64,000 nucleotides of DNA, from assembly GCF_009905435.1 (NCBI RefSeq), contig NZ_JAAAMT010000031.1:1-64000 (forward strand), given 5' to 3'. The position numbers and the translations under genes are program-made. A model generated the notes under the pieces. The model was not told the DNA's origin. It worked only from the letters and a program-made list of their open reading frames with translations, and searched no databases. The DNA comes from Pseudomonas sp. R5(2019). Lineage in GTDB: Bacteria > Pseudomonadota > Gammaproteobacteria > Pseudomonadales > Pseudomonadaceae. Numbering within the stretch: the stretch's first letter is position 1; every line of letters starts with the position of its first letter. Below are positions 53,609-62,463 of the stretch, in pieces.

Positions 53609-54501
53609 TCCGCCTGGCGCAGCAGCTCAGCCTTGAGCCACTGCGCCAGCTGCTCGGCGCGCCCATCGGCGGCGCGCTTGGGCACCCACAGTGCCAACAC
53701 CGCTTCGGTTTCGCAAAAGCCCCAGGGCGCCGCGAGGCGACCGGCCCGGACATCGTCCGCCACCAGCGGTTGCGGTGCGATGGCGACGCCCAGCCCGGCC
53801 ACCGCCGCCTCCAGCAAATAATACAAATGCTCGAAATCCTGACCGTAGCTCAAGGCTACGGGGGCGATGCCGTTCTGCCTGGCCCACGTGGGCCAGGCTT
53901 GCGGCCGGGAGGTGGTATGCAGCAGGCCTTCGGTCAGCAACGCTTGGACGGGCGCCTGTTGCAGGGCTGCGAAGCGGGCGAAATGCGGGCTAAGCACGGG
54001 TCCGATCCGCTCCCGGGCCAGCACATGCACTTGCATGTCCGCAGGCCATGGTGGCTCGGCAAATACCAGCAAGGCATCCAGCCCTGGCCTGCGGGGGTCC
54101 AGATCGCCTTCACCGGCCGATAAGTGCAGGCGCAGGTCCGGCAGGTCAGCTTTCAAGCGCCCCAGGCGGGGAATAAACCAACGCGCCAGCAAGCTGCCAG
54201 AGCAACCCAGCACGAAAGGCGCGTCGACGCTGCCCTGGCTGAGCTCTGCGCAGACATCGCGCAGGCGCTCGAAGGCCTCGCTACTGACATCGCGCAGGCG
54301 TATGCCTGCATCTGTGAGTTTAAGGCCACGACCTTCCTTGACGAACAAGGCCACGCCCAGGTGTTCTTCCAGCGCCTTCAACTGCCGGCTGACGGCACCG
54401 TGGGTCACATGTAGCTGCTCCGCTGCCTGACTGACGCTGTTCAGCCGGGCCGTCGCTTCGAACGCACGCAAAGCATTGAGGGGGGGCAGGTCGCGGCTCA
54501 T
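53605..54501 (-). CDS. trpI: LysR-type activator TrpI
   Basis: The 298-residue regulator has an N-terminal winged helix (LNALRAFEATARLNSVSQAA...LHVTHGAVSRQLKALE) and a periplasmic-binding-like effector domain. In Pseudomonas TrpI activates trpBA when indoleglycerol phosphate is present. It is divergent from trpB with the operator between them, the classical arrangement. It resembles GcvA and AmpR in type, but the location settles its identity. Confidence 0.94.
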   Translation of the reverse strand: MSRDLPPLNALRAFEATARLNSVSQAAEQLHVTHGAVSRQLKALEEHLGVALFVKEGRGLKLTDAGIRLRDVSSEAFERLRDVCAELSQGSVDAPFVLGCSGSLLARWFIPRLGRLKADLPDLRLHLSAGEGDLDPRRPGLDALLVFAEPPWPADMQVHVLARERIGPVLSPHFARFAALQQAPVQALLTEGLLHTTSRPQAWPTWARQNGIAPVALSYGQDFEHLYYLLEAAVAGLGVAIAPQPLVADDVRAGRLAAPWGFCETEAVLALWVPKRAADGRAEQLAQWLKAELLRQAD

Positions 54502-54506
54502 TTAAT

Positions 54507-54559
54507 CTGTGAGTTTTCCTGACAGGTTGTGGCGATCTTATCGGTTTTCAGCAACCGAT
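54507..54559. promoter_or_regulatory. trpI-trpBA control region
   Basis: CTGTGAG-TTTTC-CTGACAG at 54507-54525 is a LysR-type dyad beside the trpI start and fits a TrpI site. A second perfect dyad, ATCGGTT-TTCAGC-AACCGAT, lies at 54540-54559 just before a possible trpB -10 (TTAAAGT near 54571). The first may repress trpI, and the pair may activate trpBA. Confidence 0.65.
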
Positions 54560-54612
54560 GTCGTGGTTAAAGTAGACCCATTGTCAGCCCATTCCTTTGC
54601 CTGGAGCGTCCC

Positions 54613-55839
54613 ATGACCCAGACCAACTTCCGCAGCGGCCCCGATGCCAACGGCCTGTTTGGCGCATTCGGCGGCCGCTACGTGGCCGAAACCCTGATGC
54701 CGCTGGTGCTTGACCTGGCCCGCGAATACGAAGCCGCCAAAGCCGACCCGGAATTCCTTGAGCAGCTGGCCTACTTCCAGCGTGACTACATCGGCCGCCC
54801 GAATCCACTGTACTTCGCCGAGCGCCTCACCGAACACTGCGGCGGCGCGAAGATCTTCTTCAAGCGCGAAGAACTGAACCACACCGGCGCGCACAAGGTG
54901 AACAACTGCATCGGCCAGGTGTTGCTGGCCAAGCGCATGGGCAAAAAACGCCTGATCGCCGAGACCGGCGCCGGTATGCACGGTGTGGCGACTGCCACCG
55001 TGGCCGCCCGCTTCGGCCTGCCTTGCGTGATCTACATGGGTGCTACCGACATTGATCGCCAGCAGGCGAACGTGTTCCGCATGAAGCTGCTGGGCGCCGA
55101 GATCGTGCCGGTCACCGCCGGTACCGGCACCTTGAAAGACGCCATGAACGAAGCGCTGCGCGACTGGGTGACCAACGTCGACGACACCTTCTATCTGATC
55201 GGCACCGTGGCTGGCCCGCACCCGTACCCGGCCATGGTCCGTGACTTCCAGTCGATCATCGGCAAGGAAACCCGCGAGCAGCTGCAGGAAAAAGAAGGGC
55301 GCCTGCCCGACAGCCTGATTGCCTGCGTGGGCGGGGGTTCCAATGCCATGGGCCTGTTCCACCCGTTCCTCGACGACGCCAGCGTGCAGATCATCGGCGT
55401 TGAAGCCGGTGGCCACGGTGTCGACACCGACAAGCATGCGGCCAGCCTGAACGGCGGTGTACCCGGCGTGTTGCACGGCAACCGCACCTACCTGCTGCAG
55501 GACGAAGACGGCCAGATCACCGACGCCCACTCGATCTCGGCTGGCCTGGACTACCCCGGCATCGGCCCGGAACACGCCTACCTGCATGATGTGAAACGCG
55601 TCGAATACGTCAGCATCACCGATGACGAGGCCCTGGCCGCATTCCACACCACTTGCCGCCTGGAAGGCATCATCCCGGCGCTGGAAACCTCCCACGCCCT
55701 GGCCGAAGCCATCAAGCGCGCGCCAACCCTGCCCAAGGACCACCTGATGGTGGTGTGCCTGTCCGGCCGTGGTGACAAAGACATGCAAACCGTAATGAGC
55801 CATATGGCCGCCGCCGAACAACAGGAGAAGCTGGCATGA
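54613..55839 (+). CDS. trpB: Tryptophan synthase beta subunit
   Basis: The 408-residue PLP enzyme joins indole and serine. The Schiff-base lysine is in LNHTGAHKVNN, the phosphate loop is GGGSNAMG and the monovalent-cation region follows. It has the usual length. It overlaps trpA by four bases (ATGA), which supports subunit balance. The ribosome site is weak (CTGGAGCG). Confidence 0.97.
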   Translation: MTQTNFRSGPDANGLFGAFGGRYVAETLMPLVLDLAREYEAAKADPEFLEQLAYFQRDYIGRPNPLYFAERLTEHCGGAKIFFKREELNHTGAHKVNNCIGQVLLAKRMGKKRLIAETGAGMHGVATATVAARFGLPCVIYMGATDIDRQQANVFRMKLLGAEIVPVTAGTGTLKDAMNEALRDWVTNVDDTFYLIGTVAGPHPYPAMVRDFQSIIGKETREQLQEKEGRLPDSLIACVGGGSNAMGLFHPFLDDASVQIIGVEAGGHGVDTDKHAASLNGGVPGVLHGNRTYLLQDEDGQITDAHSISAGLDYPGIGPEHAYLHDVKRVEYVSITDDEALAAFHTTCRLEGIIPALETSHALAEAIKRAPTLPKDHLMVVCLSGRGDKDMQTVMSHMAAAEQQEKLA

Positions 55840-56642
55840 GCCGTCTTGAACAACGTTTTGCCGAGCTGAAAGCCGAAGGCCGCGCGGCACTGGTCACCTT
55901 CGTCACCGCTGGCGACCCTGGCTACGACGCCTCTCTGGCTATCCTCAAAGGCTTGCCGGCCGCAGGTGCCGACGTCATCGAGCTGGGCATGCCGTTCACT
56001 GATCCAATGGCCGACGGCGTAGCCATTCAGTTGGCCACGCTTCGGGCACTGGGGGCCGGGCAAACCCTGGCCAAAACCCTGCAGATGGTTCGCGAATTCC
56101 GTGTGGATAACGCCACCACGCCGATCGTGTTGATGGGTTACTACAACCCGATCCACCGCTTTGGGGTCGAGGCCTTTGTGGCCCAGGCCAAGGAAGCCGG
56201 TGTCGATGGCCTGATCATCGTCGACCTGCCGCCCGAGCACGACAGCGAACTGGCAACACCCGCCCAGGCCGCCGGTATCGACTTTATCCGCCTGACCACC
56301 CCGACCACCGACGACGTGCGCCTGCCGCGCGTACTGGAGCGCAGCTCCGGGTTCGTTTATTACGTATCCGTGGCGGGCGTAACCGGTGCAGGCTCCGCCA
56401 CCACCGAGCACGTCAGCAGTGCCATCGAGCGCCTGCGCCGTCATACCGATCTGCCGATCAGCGTTGGTTTTGGTATTCGTACGCCTGAGCAGGCTGCGGC
56501 GATTGCGCGGCTGGCAGACGGAGTGGTGGTGGGCTCGGCGCTGGTCGACAAGATTGCCAATGCCGCCGATGCCGATCAGGCCGTCGGTGATGTGCTTGAG
56601 CTCTGCACGGCACTGGCCCAAGGCGTACGCAACGCTCGCTGA
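55836..56642 (+). CDS. trpA: Tryptophan synthase alpha subunit
   Basis: The 268-residue TIM-barrel protein splits indoleglycerol phosphate into indole and glyceraldehyde 3-phosphate. Catalytic Glu is in VIELGMPFTDPMADG together with the Asp of IVDLPPEHDSEL. The phosphate site is VGFGIRTPEQA and GVVVGSALV. It is coupled to trpB. A very strong REPIN hairpin follows the stop. Confidence 0.97.
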   Translation: MSRLEQRFAELKAEGRAALVTFVTAGDPGYDASLAILKGLPAAGADVIELGMPFTDPMADGVAIQLATLRALGAGQTLAKTLQMVREFRVDNATTPIVLMGYYNPIHRFGVEAFVAQAKEAGVDGLIIVDLPPEHDSELATPAQAAGIDFIRLTTPTTDDVRLPRVLERSSGFVYYVSVAGVTGAGSATTEHVSSAIERLRRHTDLPISVGFGIRTPEQAAAIARLADGVVVGSALVDKIANAADADQAVGDVLELCTALAQGVRNAR

Positions 56643-56662
56643 TTTTTATGCCGCTTTACAAT

Positions 56663-56751
56663 GTGTAGGAGCAAGGCTTGCCTGCGATGGGGCGCGCAGC
56701 AGACCTCAGGGCCGCTGCGCGCCCCATCGCAGGCAAGCCTTGCTCCTACAC
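56663..56751. repeat. 38-bp perfect inverted repeat (REPIN) after trpA
   Basis: The arm 56663-56700 (starting GTGTAGGAGCAAGGCTTGCC) is the exact reverse complement of 56714-56751, with a 13-base loop. The outer 26 bases are a REP unit. The inner GGGGCGCGCAGC extends the pairing beyond a usual REPIN. It lies between convergent trpA and the DOPA-dioxygenase-like gene. Confidence 0.92.
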
Positions 56752-57087
56752 GGGATTGCCACCGAACACCGAAAGATCCAACGGCCGCACCGCCCCCATC
56801 CAGATCGCATGATCGCGGTGGTCCGCCAGCTCATCGCCCGTCAGCGGGTGCATGAAAATCACCAGCCCGTTGCGGTACAGCGCCAGCCACGGCAACACCA
56901 GTCCCACCAGCTCGGGCGCAAAGGCCAGCTGGCAGCTCCAGTCCGGGTGTGGCCCCACCGGTTTTTGATGCACTCGCCCCATCTGTACGTCGAACAACCG
57001 CGAAGCTTCCTTGCACAGTGCCCGAGCCTGATCGATGGTGTTTGCGTCGAAATAGACGTGGGCATGGTAGCCCTTGATCCTTTGCAC
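56746..57087 (-). CDS. DOPA 4,5-dioxygenase-like protein
   Basis: This small cupin-like or ferredoxin-fold protein has RIKGYHAHVYFD at the start, GPHPDWSCQLAF in the middle and FMHPLTGDELADHRDHAIWMG near the end. The repeated His residues fit an Fe-dependent DOPA dioxygenase family member. Its real substrate is unknown. I chose the GTG at 57087 (VQRIKGYHAHVY) because GGGGGT lies six bases upstream. An ATG at 57117 would add ten residues without a good ribosome site. The end overlaps the REPIN by a few bases. Confidence 0.8.
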   Translation of the reverse strand: MQRIKGYHAHVYFDANTIDQARALCKEASRLFDVQMGRVHQKPVGPHPDWSCQLAFAPELVGLVLPWLALYRNGLVIFMHPLTGDELADHRDHAIWMGAVRPLDLSVFGGNPV

Positions 57088-57158
57088 GTTTACCCCCGAA
57101 CCCTTGTAGCCGACCATGGGTCAAATCCAAGGCCTGTCTGATTACAAGGAGCCCCGCC

Positions 57159-57776
57159 ATGAAGAATGCCGAAACTCCGGTCATGAAACTGCTGATCTAC
57201 GGCGCCATGAGCAGCCTGGGCGGCGCATTGATGGCCGAGTTCCTGCGGCGCCAGCACGAAGTCATCGTTATTCTCGACGACCTCAATGCCTTGGCCCCAA
57301 GGCCGGGCCTGCGCACCAAGACCGGCGGCCTTGGCGATGCCGAACAAGTGTTGCAGAGCGTCGCCGGCTGTTCAGCCGTGCTATGTCTTTTAGGCGCCGT
57401 GGCGCCCAATGATCCCCAGGCACAGTTGCAGATCACCCAGGCGCTGGTCGGCGGCCTGCAGAGGGCCAATATACGCCGCCTGATCCTGATCGGCGATTTC
57501 GCCGTGCTCGATTCGGCCGGCCCTGACCAGGCCGAACAACTGCGCAAGGCCGAACAGATCGTCGACTTGCTGCAACGCAGCCCCTTGCACTGGACGCTAG
57601 TCAATGCGCCACACAGCGTCGCCGGCCTGACCATTGAGCACTTCCACCCCATCAGCGACAGCCTGGAACCGGGCGTCAAGGAGTCGGTGCGGACCTTGGC
57701 TGGCGTTGCCGCCGGGATCGCTGACGAACTCTCGCTGAACCTGCACCTGGGCGAGCATATCAATTTCGTTTCCTGA
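57159..57776 (+). CDS. NAD(P)-binding Rossmann protein (atypical SDR)
   Basis: The 205-residue protein starts with a Rossmann strand and glycine turn (LLIYGAMSSLGGALMAEFLR, about residues 10-30). Later text is RRLILIGDFAVLD and LHWTLVNAPHSVAG, the pattern of NAD(P)H-binding epimerase-like proteins. No Tyr-x-x-x-Lys catalytic pair is visible, as in the atypical group. AAGGAG precedes the ATG at 57159; an internal ATG at 57183 is possible. The substrate is unknown. Confidence 0.75.
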   Translation: MKNAETPVMKLLIYGAMSSLGGALMAEFLRRQHEVIVILDDLNALAPRPGLRTKTGGLGDAEQVLQSVAGCSAVLCLLGAVAPNDPQAQLQITQALVGGLQRANIRRLILIGDFAVLDSAGPDQAEQLRKAEQIVDLLQRSPLHWTLVNAPHSVAGLTIEHFHPISDSLEPGVKESVRTLAGVAAGIADELSLNLHLGEHINFVS

Positions 57777-57884
57777 ACCTCGCGCATGACCCGCGCAACT
57801 GCGTTGGGCGCCATTCAGGCCAAACTCTGAGGGAGTGTCGCTTCACTCCTGCGCCCGTATCCGCATAATGGACGCCCGTTTCTG

Positions 57885-59468
57885 ATGACCGAGATCACCA
57901 TGCGCCGGCCCGCACGCCAAACCCTGTTGCCCTTCTTGAGCTGGCTGTCCCGGCAAAATCGCGCCAGTGTGGGGCGCGATGCAATGGTGGGCCTGAGCGG
58001 GGCGATCCTGGCATTGCCGCAATCCATAGCCTATGCCTTGATTGCCGGGCTGCCACCGGAATATGGCCTGTACGCGGCCATTGTGCCGGTGATCATTGCT
58101 TGCCTGTGGGGCTCTTCCTGGCATTTGATCTGCGGCCCGACGGCGGCCATTTCGATTGTGCTGTATGCCAGTATCAGCCCGCTGGCGGTGCCGGCCAGCA
58201 GTGACTACATCACTCTGATCCTGCTGCTGACCTTTATGGCCGGGGTGTTCCAGTGGTTGATGGGTATGCTGCGTTTCGGCGCGCTGGTGAACTTTGTCTC
58301 GCACTCGGTGGTGCTTGGGTTTACCTTGGGCGCGGCCATCGTTATTGCCTTGGGTCAACTGCCGAGCCTGTTCGGGCTGGATTTGCCCAACCAGGCCACG
58401 GCGTTGAAAACCCTGCTGGCGCTGGTCGAGCATGCCGGTGAAGTGGACAAGCCGTCTGTGTTGTTGGGCTTGGGTACGTTGTGCACAGGCCTGGTGCTCA
58501 AGGCCGTGGTGCCGCGTTGGCCGACGCTGTTGATCACACTTGCGCTCAGCAGCCTGCTGGTATGGCTCTGGCCTTCGGCGTTTGCGCAGGTGGAACGGGT
58601 AAGCGCCTTTGTCGGCCGCTTGCCGCCGTTCAGCCCGCTGCCGCTGGATCTGGAACTGATTCTGCGACTGCTGCCCTCAGCGGTGGCCGTGGGCATGCTC
58701 GGGTTGGTCACCAGCTTGTCGATTGCCCGCTCGTTGTCGGCACGTTCACAGCAGTTGATCGATGCCAACCAGGAAGTCCGCGGCCAGGGCCTGTCGAATA
58801 TGGTCGGCGCTCTGTTCTCGGGGTATCTGTCATCCGGCTCGTTCACCCGCTCGGCGCTCAGTTATGAAGCCGGCGCCGGCTCGCCACTGGCCGGAGTATT
58901 TTCGGCGTTGTGGGTAGCCCTGGTTGCCGTCTTCGGGGCATCGCTGATCGCGCACATTCCCATTCCGGCCATGGCCGGCGGCATTCTGCTGATTTGCTGG
59001 GGGCTGGTGGATCACCGGGCGATTCGGGCGTTGCTGCGGGTGAGCCGTTCGGAGTTTCTGGTGATGGCCCTGACTTGCGTCGCGACCTTGCTGCTTGAGC
59101 TGCAAACGGCGATTTATGCCGGCGTGCTCGCGTCGCTGTTTTTCTACCTCAAGCGCACTTCGCAGCCACGGGTGCATCAGTGGATCGAAGGCGATGAGGA
59201 GATTCTGCGGGTGGGCGGTTCGATCTTCTTTGGCGCCAACCATTACCTGCAAGTGCGCCTGCAACGCACCTCGGGCCAGCGGGTGGTGATCGATGCCCGG
59301 CAGATCAACTTTATCGACTACTCAGGCGTCGAGATGCTGCATCAGGAAGCCCGTCGACTGCGCCGCCAGGACCGCAGCCTGACCTTGCGCCGGGCACGGC
59401 CGCAGGTGATTGAAGAGCTGTGCAAACTGGAAGGGGCGCAGCGCTGCCCCATCCTGTTCGAAGATTGA
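57885..59468 (+). CDS. SulP-family anion transporter with STAS domain (second copy)
   Basis: The 527-residue transporter has the SulP signature near the start (GLSGAILALPQSIAYALIAGLPPEYGLYAAIVP), ten or more helices to about residue 420 and a C-terminal STAS domain (VVIDARQINFIDYSGVEMLH). It differs clearly from the SulP at 38968-40500, being shorter in similarity and without a carbonic anhydrase neighbour. Sulfate is a possible substrate. It converges on aroE with six bases between. Confidence 0.92.
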   Translation: MTEITMRRPARQTLLPFLSWLSRQNRASVGRDAMVGLSGAILALPQSIAYALIAGLPPEYGLYAAIVPVIIACLWGSSWHLICGPTAAISIVLYASISPLAVPASSDYITLILLLTFMAGVFQWLMGMLRFGALVNFVSHSVVLGFTLGAAIVIALGQLPSLFGLDLPNQATALKTLLALVEHAGEVDKPSVLLGLGTLCTGLVLKAVVPRWPTLLITLALSSLLVWLWPSAFAQVERVSAFVGRLPPFSPLPLDLELILRLLPSAVAVGMLGLVTSLSIARSLSARSQQLIDANQEVRGQGLSNMVGALFSGYLSSGSFTRSALSYEAGAGSPLAGVFSALWVALVAVFGASLIAHIPIPAMAGGILLICWGLVDHRAIRALLRVSRSEFLVMALTCVATLLLELQTAIYAGVLASLFFYLKRTSQPRVHQWIEGDEEILRVGGSIFFGANHYLQVRLQRTSGQRVVIDARQINFIDYSGVEMLHQEARRLRRQDRSLTLRRARPQVIEELCKLEGAQRCPILFED

Positions 59469-59474
59469 CGCCGC

Positions 59475-60293
59475 TCAGGCCAGCTGGCGGCGCAACTCGG
59501 CCAACACTGGCGCGGTGTCCGGGCGCACACCGCGCCACAGCGCGAAGGCTTCGGCAGCCTGCTCGGTGAGCATGCCCAGGCCATCAATGACCAAGGCAGC
59601 ACCCTGCTCGCTGGCCCAGCGACAGAACGGCGTCGGCTCCTTGCCATACATCATGTCGTAACACACGGTATGGCCGGGCTGGATCAGGCTGCTGGCAATC
59701 GGCGGCAGCTCACCGGCAAGACTTGCCGAAGTGGCATTGATGATCACATCCACCGATTCTTGCAGCCAACCGAAGCCGCTGGCCGACACCGGCCCCAGAT
59801 CAGCGAACAGGTGCGCCAGCGCCTCGGCCTTTTCTACCGTACGGTTGGCGATCACCAGCGAGGCGGGGTTTTCCTTGAGTATCGGCTCCAGCACACCGCG
59901 TACGGCGCCACCGGCCCCCAACAGCAGAATGCGTTTACCGCTCAGGCTGACGCCTGCGTTCACAGTCAAGTCCCGGACCAGGCCGGCGCCATCGGTGTTG
60001 TCCCCCAGCAAACGGCCATCGGCCTGCTTGCTCAACGTGTTCACCGCGCCGGCGCGTTGAGCGCGAGGCGTCAGTTCATCACACAGGCGAAAAGCGTCTT
60101 CCTTGAACGGAACAGTCACGTTGGCACCACGGCCCTGCTGGAAAAACGCGCGGGCGCAGCCGTCGAAGTCGTCGAGGGGCGCCAACTGGGTCTCATACAC
60201 CAGTTGCTGGCCAGTTTGTTCGGCAAACAAGCGGTGAATCAGCGGCGATTTGCTGTGGCCAATCGGATTACCGAAAACGACATAGCGGTCCAT
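59475..60293 (-). CDS. aroE: Shikimate dehydrogenase AroE (in frame with hemF)
   Basis: The 272-residue domain or protein reduces 3-dehydroshikimate with NADPH. The substrate site is YVVFGNPIGHSKSPLIHRLF, the catalytic Lys is in TVPFKEDAF, and the NADP loop is LLGAGGAVRGVL with NRTVEKA after it. A start at the ATG 60293 gives the normal protein. The frame is, however, continuous with hemF upstream, with no stop between. GGGCGAG directly before the ATG is a possible internal ribosome site, so both a separate AroE and a fusion could be made. Confidence 0.93.
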   Translation of the reverse strand: MDRYVVFGNPIGHSKSPLIHRLFAEQTGQQLVYETQLAPLDDFDGCARAFFQQGRGANVTVPFKEDAFRLCDELTPRAQRAGAVNTLSKQADGRLLGDNTDGAGLVRDLTVNAGVSLSGKRILLLGAGGAVRGVLEPILKENPASLVIANRTVEKAEALAHLFADLGPVSASGFGWLQESVDVIINATSASLAGELPPIASSLIQPGHTVCYDMMYGKEPTPFCRWASEQGAALVIDGLGMLTEQAAEAFALWRGVRPDTAPVLAELRRQLA

Positions 60294-61205
60294 TGTCTCG
60301 CCCAGCCAATCCCGATCCTGCAGGAAGTAGTCGGTCAGGCGCGCTTCCTCGCTGCCCGGCTCGGCTTTCCAGTCATAACCCCAACGCACTTGTGGTGGCA
60401 GCGACATCAGGATCGATTCGGTACGCCCGCCCGATTGCAGGCCAAACAGCGTGCCACGGTCATAGACCAGGTTGAATTCCACGTAGCGACCCCGGCGGAA
60501 GGCCTGGAACTCACGCTGCTGCTCGGTATAGGCCATGGCCTTGCGGCGCTGGATGATTGGCAGGTACGCCTCGAGGTAGGCATCGCCAATCGCGCGCATG
60601 AAGGCAAAGCAGGTGTCGAAGTCCCATTCGTTCAGGTCGTCGAAGAACAGGCCGCCAATGCCACGCGGTTCGTTGCGGTGCTTGATATGGAAATAGCGGT
60701 CGCACCAGGCCTTGTAGCGGGGGTAGACATCGGCGCCGAACGGCTCGCAAGCCTTGGCCGCGACCTGGTGCCAGTGCCGGCAATCCTCTTCATTGGCGTA
60801 GTAAGGAGTGAGGTCGAAACCACCGCCAAACCACCAGACGGCCTCTTCGCCTTCCTTCTCAGCGATAAAGAATCGCACGTTGGCGTGGGACGTCGGCACG
60901 TGCGGGTTGTGCGGGTGAATCACCAGTGACACGCCCAGGGCTTCAAAGCCACGCCCGGCCAGCTCGGGGCGGTGGGCGCTGGCCGACGGCGGCAGGCCGC
61001 TGCCGAACACGTGGGAAAAGTTGACCCCGCCTTTTTCGATGACCTGGCCATTTTCCAGCACCCGGGTGCGCCCGCCACCGCCCGCGGGACGGGTCCAGGC
61101 GTCCTCGATAAAGCGGCTACCGCCGTCTTCGATTTCCAGCGCGTGGCAAATCCGGTCTTGCAGGTCAAGCAGGTAGGCTTTCACGGCCTCGGTGCGGGTA
61201 GTCAT
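60294..61205 (-). CDS. hemF: Aerobic coproporphyrinogen III oxidase HemF, lacking its own stop
   Basis: The 304-residue part converts coproporphyrinogen III to protoporphyrinogen IX using oxygen. Family text is seen at GGGGRTRVLENGQVIEKGGV, VSLVIHPHNPHVPTSHANVR, WWFGGGFDLTPYY, RGIGGLFFDDLN and RGRYVEFNLVYDRGT. The ATG at 61205 has AAGGTGAT before it. The length is normal up to FLQDRDWLGET. There is no stop codon there, and the next codon is the aroE ATG in the same frame. Translation from 61205 would give a 576-residue HemF-AroE protein ending at 59475. Confidence 0.93.
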
Positions 61206-61358
61206 CAGATCACCTTGAAACGGGCAAAGGCCGGGGGGCGGGGACCGGCGATAAAGTCGGCGCGTAGCATAACACCGGCGCGGGGGATGCCGCAGTTGAC
61301 GGCGGTCATGCAAAAGCGTCCGATAGGCACTTTCACGGACGTACACAGGAGCATGCAG

Positions 61359-62339
61359 ATGGCCAAGCGTATCCAGTTCAAGGCCCATGGTGGGCCAGAA
61401 GTACTCGAGTACGTTGACTTCACACCCGCCGAGCCTGGCCCGCAACAGGTTCGTGTGCGCAACAAGGCCATTGGCCTGAATTTCATCGACACCTATTTCC
61501 GCAGTGGCCTGTATGCACCACCTGCACTGCCGTCCGGGCTCGGCACCGAGGGTGCCGGGGTGGTCGAGGCTGTGGGCAGCGAAGTGACCCGCTTCAAGGT
61601 CGGTGACCGTGTCGCCTATGGCAGCGGCCCACTGGGTGCGTACAGTGAGGTTCATGTACTGCCGGAGGCGAATCTGGTCAAGCTGCCCGATGCGATCAGC
61701 TTCGAGCAGGCCGCTGCCGTGATGCTCAAGGGCCTGACCGTGCAGTATCTGCTACGCCAGACCTACCAGGTCCAGGCCGGTGACTTCATCCTGTTCCACG
61801 CGGCAGCTGGCGGTGTCGGTTCGTTGGCCTGCCAATGGGCCAAGGCGTTGGGCGCCAAACTGATCGGTACCGTCAGCTCAGCCGAAAAAGCCGAGCGGGC
61901 CAAGGCACTGGGCGCCTGGGCGACCATTGATTACAGCCATGAAGACGTGGCCAGCCGTGTACTGGAACTGACTGACGGAAAGAAATGCCCGGTGGTGTAT
62001 GACGGTGTCGGCAAGGACACCTGGCTGACCTCGCTCGATTGCGTTGCACCGCGTGGCCTGCTGGTGAGTTTTGGTAATGCCTCGGGCGCTGTCGATGGCG
62101 TCAACCTGGGGATCCTGTCGCAGAAAGGTTCCCTTTACGTCACCCGTCCAACCCTTGCCGGCTATGCCAACAATGCCGAGAACACTCAGGCAATGGCCGA
62201 TGAACTGTTCCAGATGATTGCCAGCGGCAAGCTGACGGTGGATATCTGCCAGCGTTATCCGCTGAGCGAAGCGGCCAAGGCTCAGACCGAATTGTCGGCA
62301 CGGCGGACGGTGGGGTCGACGGTGTTGTTGCTGGATTGA
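61359..62339 (+). CDS. qor: Quinone oxidoreductase (zeta-crystallin-like) Qor
   Basis: The 326-residue NADPH-dependent MDR protein has no zinc site. Seen are GGPEVLEYVDF, GLNFIDTYFRSGLY, GTEGAGVVEAVGSEV and the Rossmann loop AAAGGVGSLACQWAK. It reduces quinones by one electron. The ATG at 61359 (MAKRIQFKAHGG) has AGGAG seven bases upstream; an ATG two codons earlier is too close to it. It diverges from hemF. Confidence 0.94.
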   Translation: MAKRIQFKAHGGPEVLEYVDFTPAEPGPQQVRVRNKAIGLNFIDTYFRSGLYAPPALPSGLGTEGAGVVEAVGSEVTRFKVGDRVAYGSGPLGAYSEVHVLPEANLVKLPDAISFEQAAAVMLKGLTVQYLLRQTYQVQAGDFILFHAAAGGVGSLACQWAKALGAKLIGTVSSAEKAERAKALGAWATIDYSHEDVASRVLELTDGKKCPVVYDGVGKDTWLTSLDCVAPRGLLVSFGNASGAVDGVNLGILSQKGSLYVTRPTLAGYANNAENTQAMADELFQMIASGKLTVDICQRYPLSEAAKAQTELSARRTVGSTVLLLD

Positions 62340-62403
62340 TCGGTGGAGGTTGCTTTGCGTGGAGTGAACCTGACACGCAGCGGCCCCGGGGTCTGCTGCG
62401 CAG

Positions 62404-62430
62404 CCCATCGCGGCCAGGTCCGCTCCTACA
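62404..62430. repeat. Single degenerate REP unit after qor
   Basis: CCCATCGCGGCCAGGTCCGCTCCTACA has the REP ends (ATCGCGG ... GCTCCTACA) but a changed core. No partner in inverse order is seen nearby. Confidence 0.6.
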
Positions 62431-62463
62431 TAATACCGCTCGACCTGGCAGGTTATTCACACC

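Noticed and set aside
52575..56751. CRISPR-like interpretation of the repeated hairpins
   Set aside because: The units are REP/REPIN elements, dispersed, with no regular spacers and no cas genes.
59670..60929. 419-codon open frame opposite aroE and hemF
   Set aside because: Shadow frame. It mirrors the uninterrupted hemF-aroE frame.
61206..61655. N-terminal extension of the hemF frame
   Set aside because: The extension is antisense to qor, and the ATG at 61205 has a good ribosome site and the family start.
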